A stretch of DNA of 43,987 nt from Chitinophagaceae bacterium (GTDB taxonomy: Bacteria > Bacteroidota > Bacteroidia > Chitinophagales > Chitinophagaceae). The notes beneath the pieces were generated by a model, which saw nothing but the letters and a program-made list of their open reading frames with translations, did no database searches and was not told the DNA's origin. The stretch covers positions 1 to 43,987 of the forward strand of contig CANFKE010000036.1 of assembly GCA_947447465.1 (NCBI GenBank), written 5' to 3'. Numbering within the stretch: the first letter of the stretch is position 1; every line of letters begins with the position of its first letter. The position numbers and the translations under genes were made by a program. Shown in pieces: positions 43,223-43,987 of this stretch.

Positions 43223-43585
43223 CTACCCATGGTACACCCTTGACGCTACAATAAGGCCGTCTTTTACTTCAAGAACCTCAGCGATCAGCATATCGGGTTC
43301 GCCATCTACCCTTCTTATATACTCCATGAATACGCGTGTGTCATTGGCTGTGTAGGTTGTTGGCAGGTATTGCAGGGTTGGTAAACGATCGAAAGCATCG
43401 GCCCACCAAGCCCTGAGTGCGGCTTTACCTGTTACCATTCCGTTGGTTTCGGGCTGGCGTATCTTTAATTTGGGGCTAAAATGTGCCGCATGGTCGTCAT
43501 AAAGCGATAAAAGTCCTTCCAGATCCTTGTTGTTGAAGCCATCAAACCACCTTTTGGCAATGTTTTCGAGGTTTTTTTCTGTCAT
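43223..43585 (-). CDS. SnoaL/NTF2-like protein
   Basis: A 120-residue protein with the cone-shaped alpha+beta barrel signature of the SnoaL-like (NTF2) superfamily: NIAKRWFDGFNNKDLEGLLSLY then DDHAAHFSP, and GMVTGKAALRAWWADAFDRLPTLQY. Members are small hydrolases, isomerases or ligand binders, and the substrate cannot be inferred. Start is ATG at 43585; the frame continues to a TTG at 43606 that lies within the promoter element. It converges on the helicase gene with 21 bases between their stops. Confidence 0.85.
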   Translation of the reverse strand: MTEKNLENIAKRWFDGFNNKDLEGLLSLYDDHAAHFSPKLKIRQPETNGMVTGKAALRAWWADAFDRLPTLQYLPTTYTANDTRVFMEYIRRVDGEPDMLIAEVLEVKDGLIVASRVYHG

Positions 43586-43603
43586 TTTTATATTTATTTC
43601 ATG

Positions 43604-43611
43604 CAAATGTA
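43604..43611 (-). promoter_or_regulatory. -7 element of the SnoaL-like gene
   Basis: The minus strand reads TACATTTG, an exact match, 18 bases before the ATG at 43585, and overlaps the TTG at 43606. Confidence 0.55.
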
Positions 43612-43824
43612 ATGCCGTTAGCTATAATTTTCCGAAGCCACTTTCGTATAATTCCTTTTAAGTAAAGAAACAAGCGAAACCCTTGAAAATACTGACAATG
43701 CACGCAAAATTGTGAATAAAATGTTAGTAAATAAAGGTTGCTTTTAACTGCGATCTAACGACTTCTTTTTGCCCTGTGGATAAATTGTTTTAGTGAACTG
43801 TTAAAATAAAATCAATAAAAGCTA

Positions 43825-43853
43825 TTGTTTTTTCAAAATGACGATTATATTTG
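43825..43853 (+). promoter_or_regulatory. Promoter of the last gene
   Basis: TTG at 43825-43827 and TATATTTG at 43846-43853 are 18 bases apart. The leader would be about 25 bases. Confidence 0.6.
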
Positions 43854-43881
43854 CATTACTAAACACAAACACATCTCTGTT

Positions 43882-43987
43882 ATGAAAAGACTGATCCTCG
43901 CTTTATTAACCGCAGGAAGTATAGCAACAACAGCTAACGCGCAAGAACCAAAAAGCATCCTATGGTATGGTGATATAAATTTACATA
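43882..43987 (+). CDS. Exported protein, probable outer-membrane beta-barrel, N-terminal fragment
   Basis: The first 35 residues of a gene cut by the window edge. A clear signal peptide (MKRLILALLTAGSIATTANA, cleavage before QEPK) is followed by SILWYGDINLH, which resembles the first strand of small outer-membrane barrels common in Bacteroidota. The assignment beyond 'exported' is a guess from this short stretch. It has a well-formed promoter. Confidence 0.6.
   Translation, partial: MKRLILALLTAGSIATTANAQEPKSILWYGDINLH

Overview
The window looks like chromosomal DNA from a member of the Bacteroidota, plausibly near Chitinophagaceae (the family is inferred from gene content, not tested). The evidence is promoters of the Bacteroidota type (TTG, about 20 bases, then TAnnTTTG), an almost complete lack of Shine-Dalgarno sequences before start codons, and typical Bacteroidota proteins: a TonB-dependent receptor with a CarboxypepD_reg-like N-terminus, a BatA-domain membrane protein, DUF4199, paired DUF3857 proteins, secreted dipeptidyl peptidase III, and secreted M3 peptidase. 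I see no rRNA, tRNA, phage, transposase or CRISPR array. Most of the window is ordinary housekeeping and cell-envelope content.

Layout. 1-6800: the 5' end of ychF, a flavin reductase, a 511-base gap holding a putative non-coding RNA, then nadC with an overlapping lipid kinase gene, two unknown secreted proteins and an ALDH8-type semialdehyde dehydrogenase. 6800-13500: acyl-CoA desaturase, DPP III, a 950-base gap with two diverged copies of an inverted-repeat element, a GlcD-type FAD oxidase and a beta-barrel protein. 13600-22400: an SSS symporter joined to a LOG-family protein, gcvT, pyrH, a small secreted protein, a polysaccharide flippase, mannose-1-phosphate guanylyltransferase and an Nfu iron-sulfur scaffold. 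22500-28600: TonB-dependent receptor plus a small secreted helical protein, M3 peptidase, and a MazF/PemK toxin-antitoxin pair. 28800-33200: two adjacent DUF3857/transglutaminase-like proteins. 33500-38400 (minus strand): BatA-domain protein, a dihydroorotase-like protein lacking metal ligands, DUF4199, and an unknown protein. 38400-43987: HPF-like ribosome factor, oligopeptide-binding lipoprotein, small membrane protein, PIF1/RecD-like helicase, SnoaL-like protein, and the start of an outer-membrane protein.

Two non-coding loci deserve attention. (1) At 1234-1538 two 20-bp-spaced direct repeats abut a good promoter, followed by about 230 bases almost devoid of C (8 C in 1321-1500, against 72 G) and ended by a 10-bp hairpin with seven T. 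This looks like a complete regulated small-RNA gene. (2) At 10114-10517 two related elements have the same geometry but use different heptamers (GTGGCAG/CTGCCAC in one, GTGGAAG/CTTCCAC in the other), a compensatory change, with the second arm repeated every 10-11 bp. Further points are the probable loss of catalysis in the dihydroorotase homologue and in the second DUF3857 protein, and the many genes whose -7 element lies only 4-8 bases from the start codon, which suggests leaderless mRNAs.
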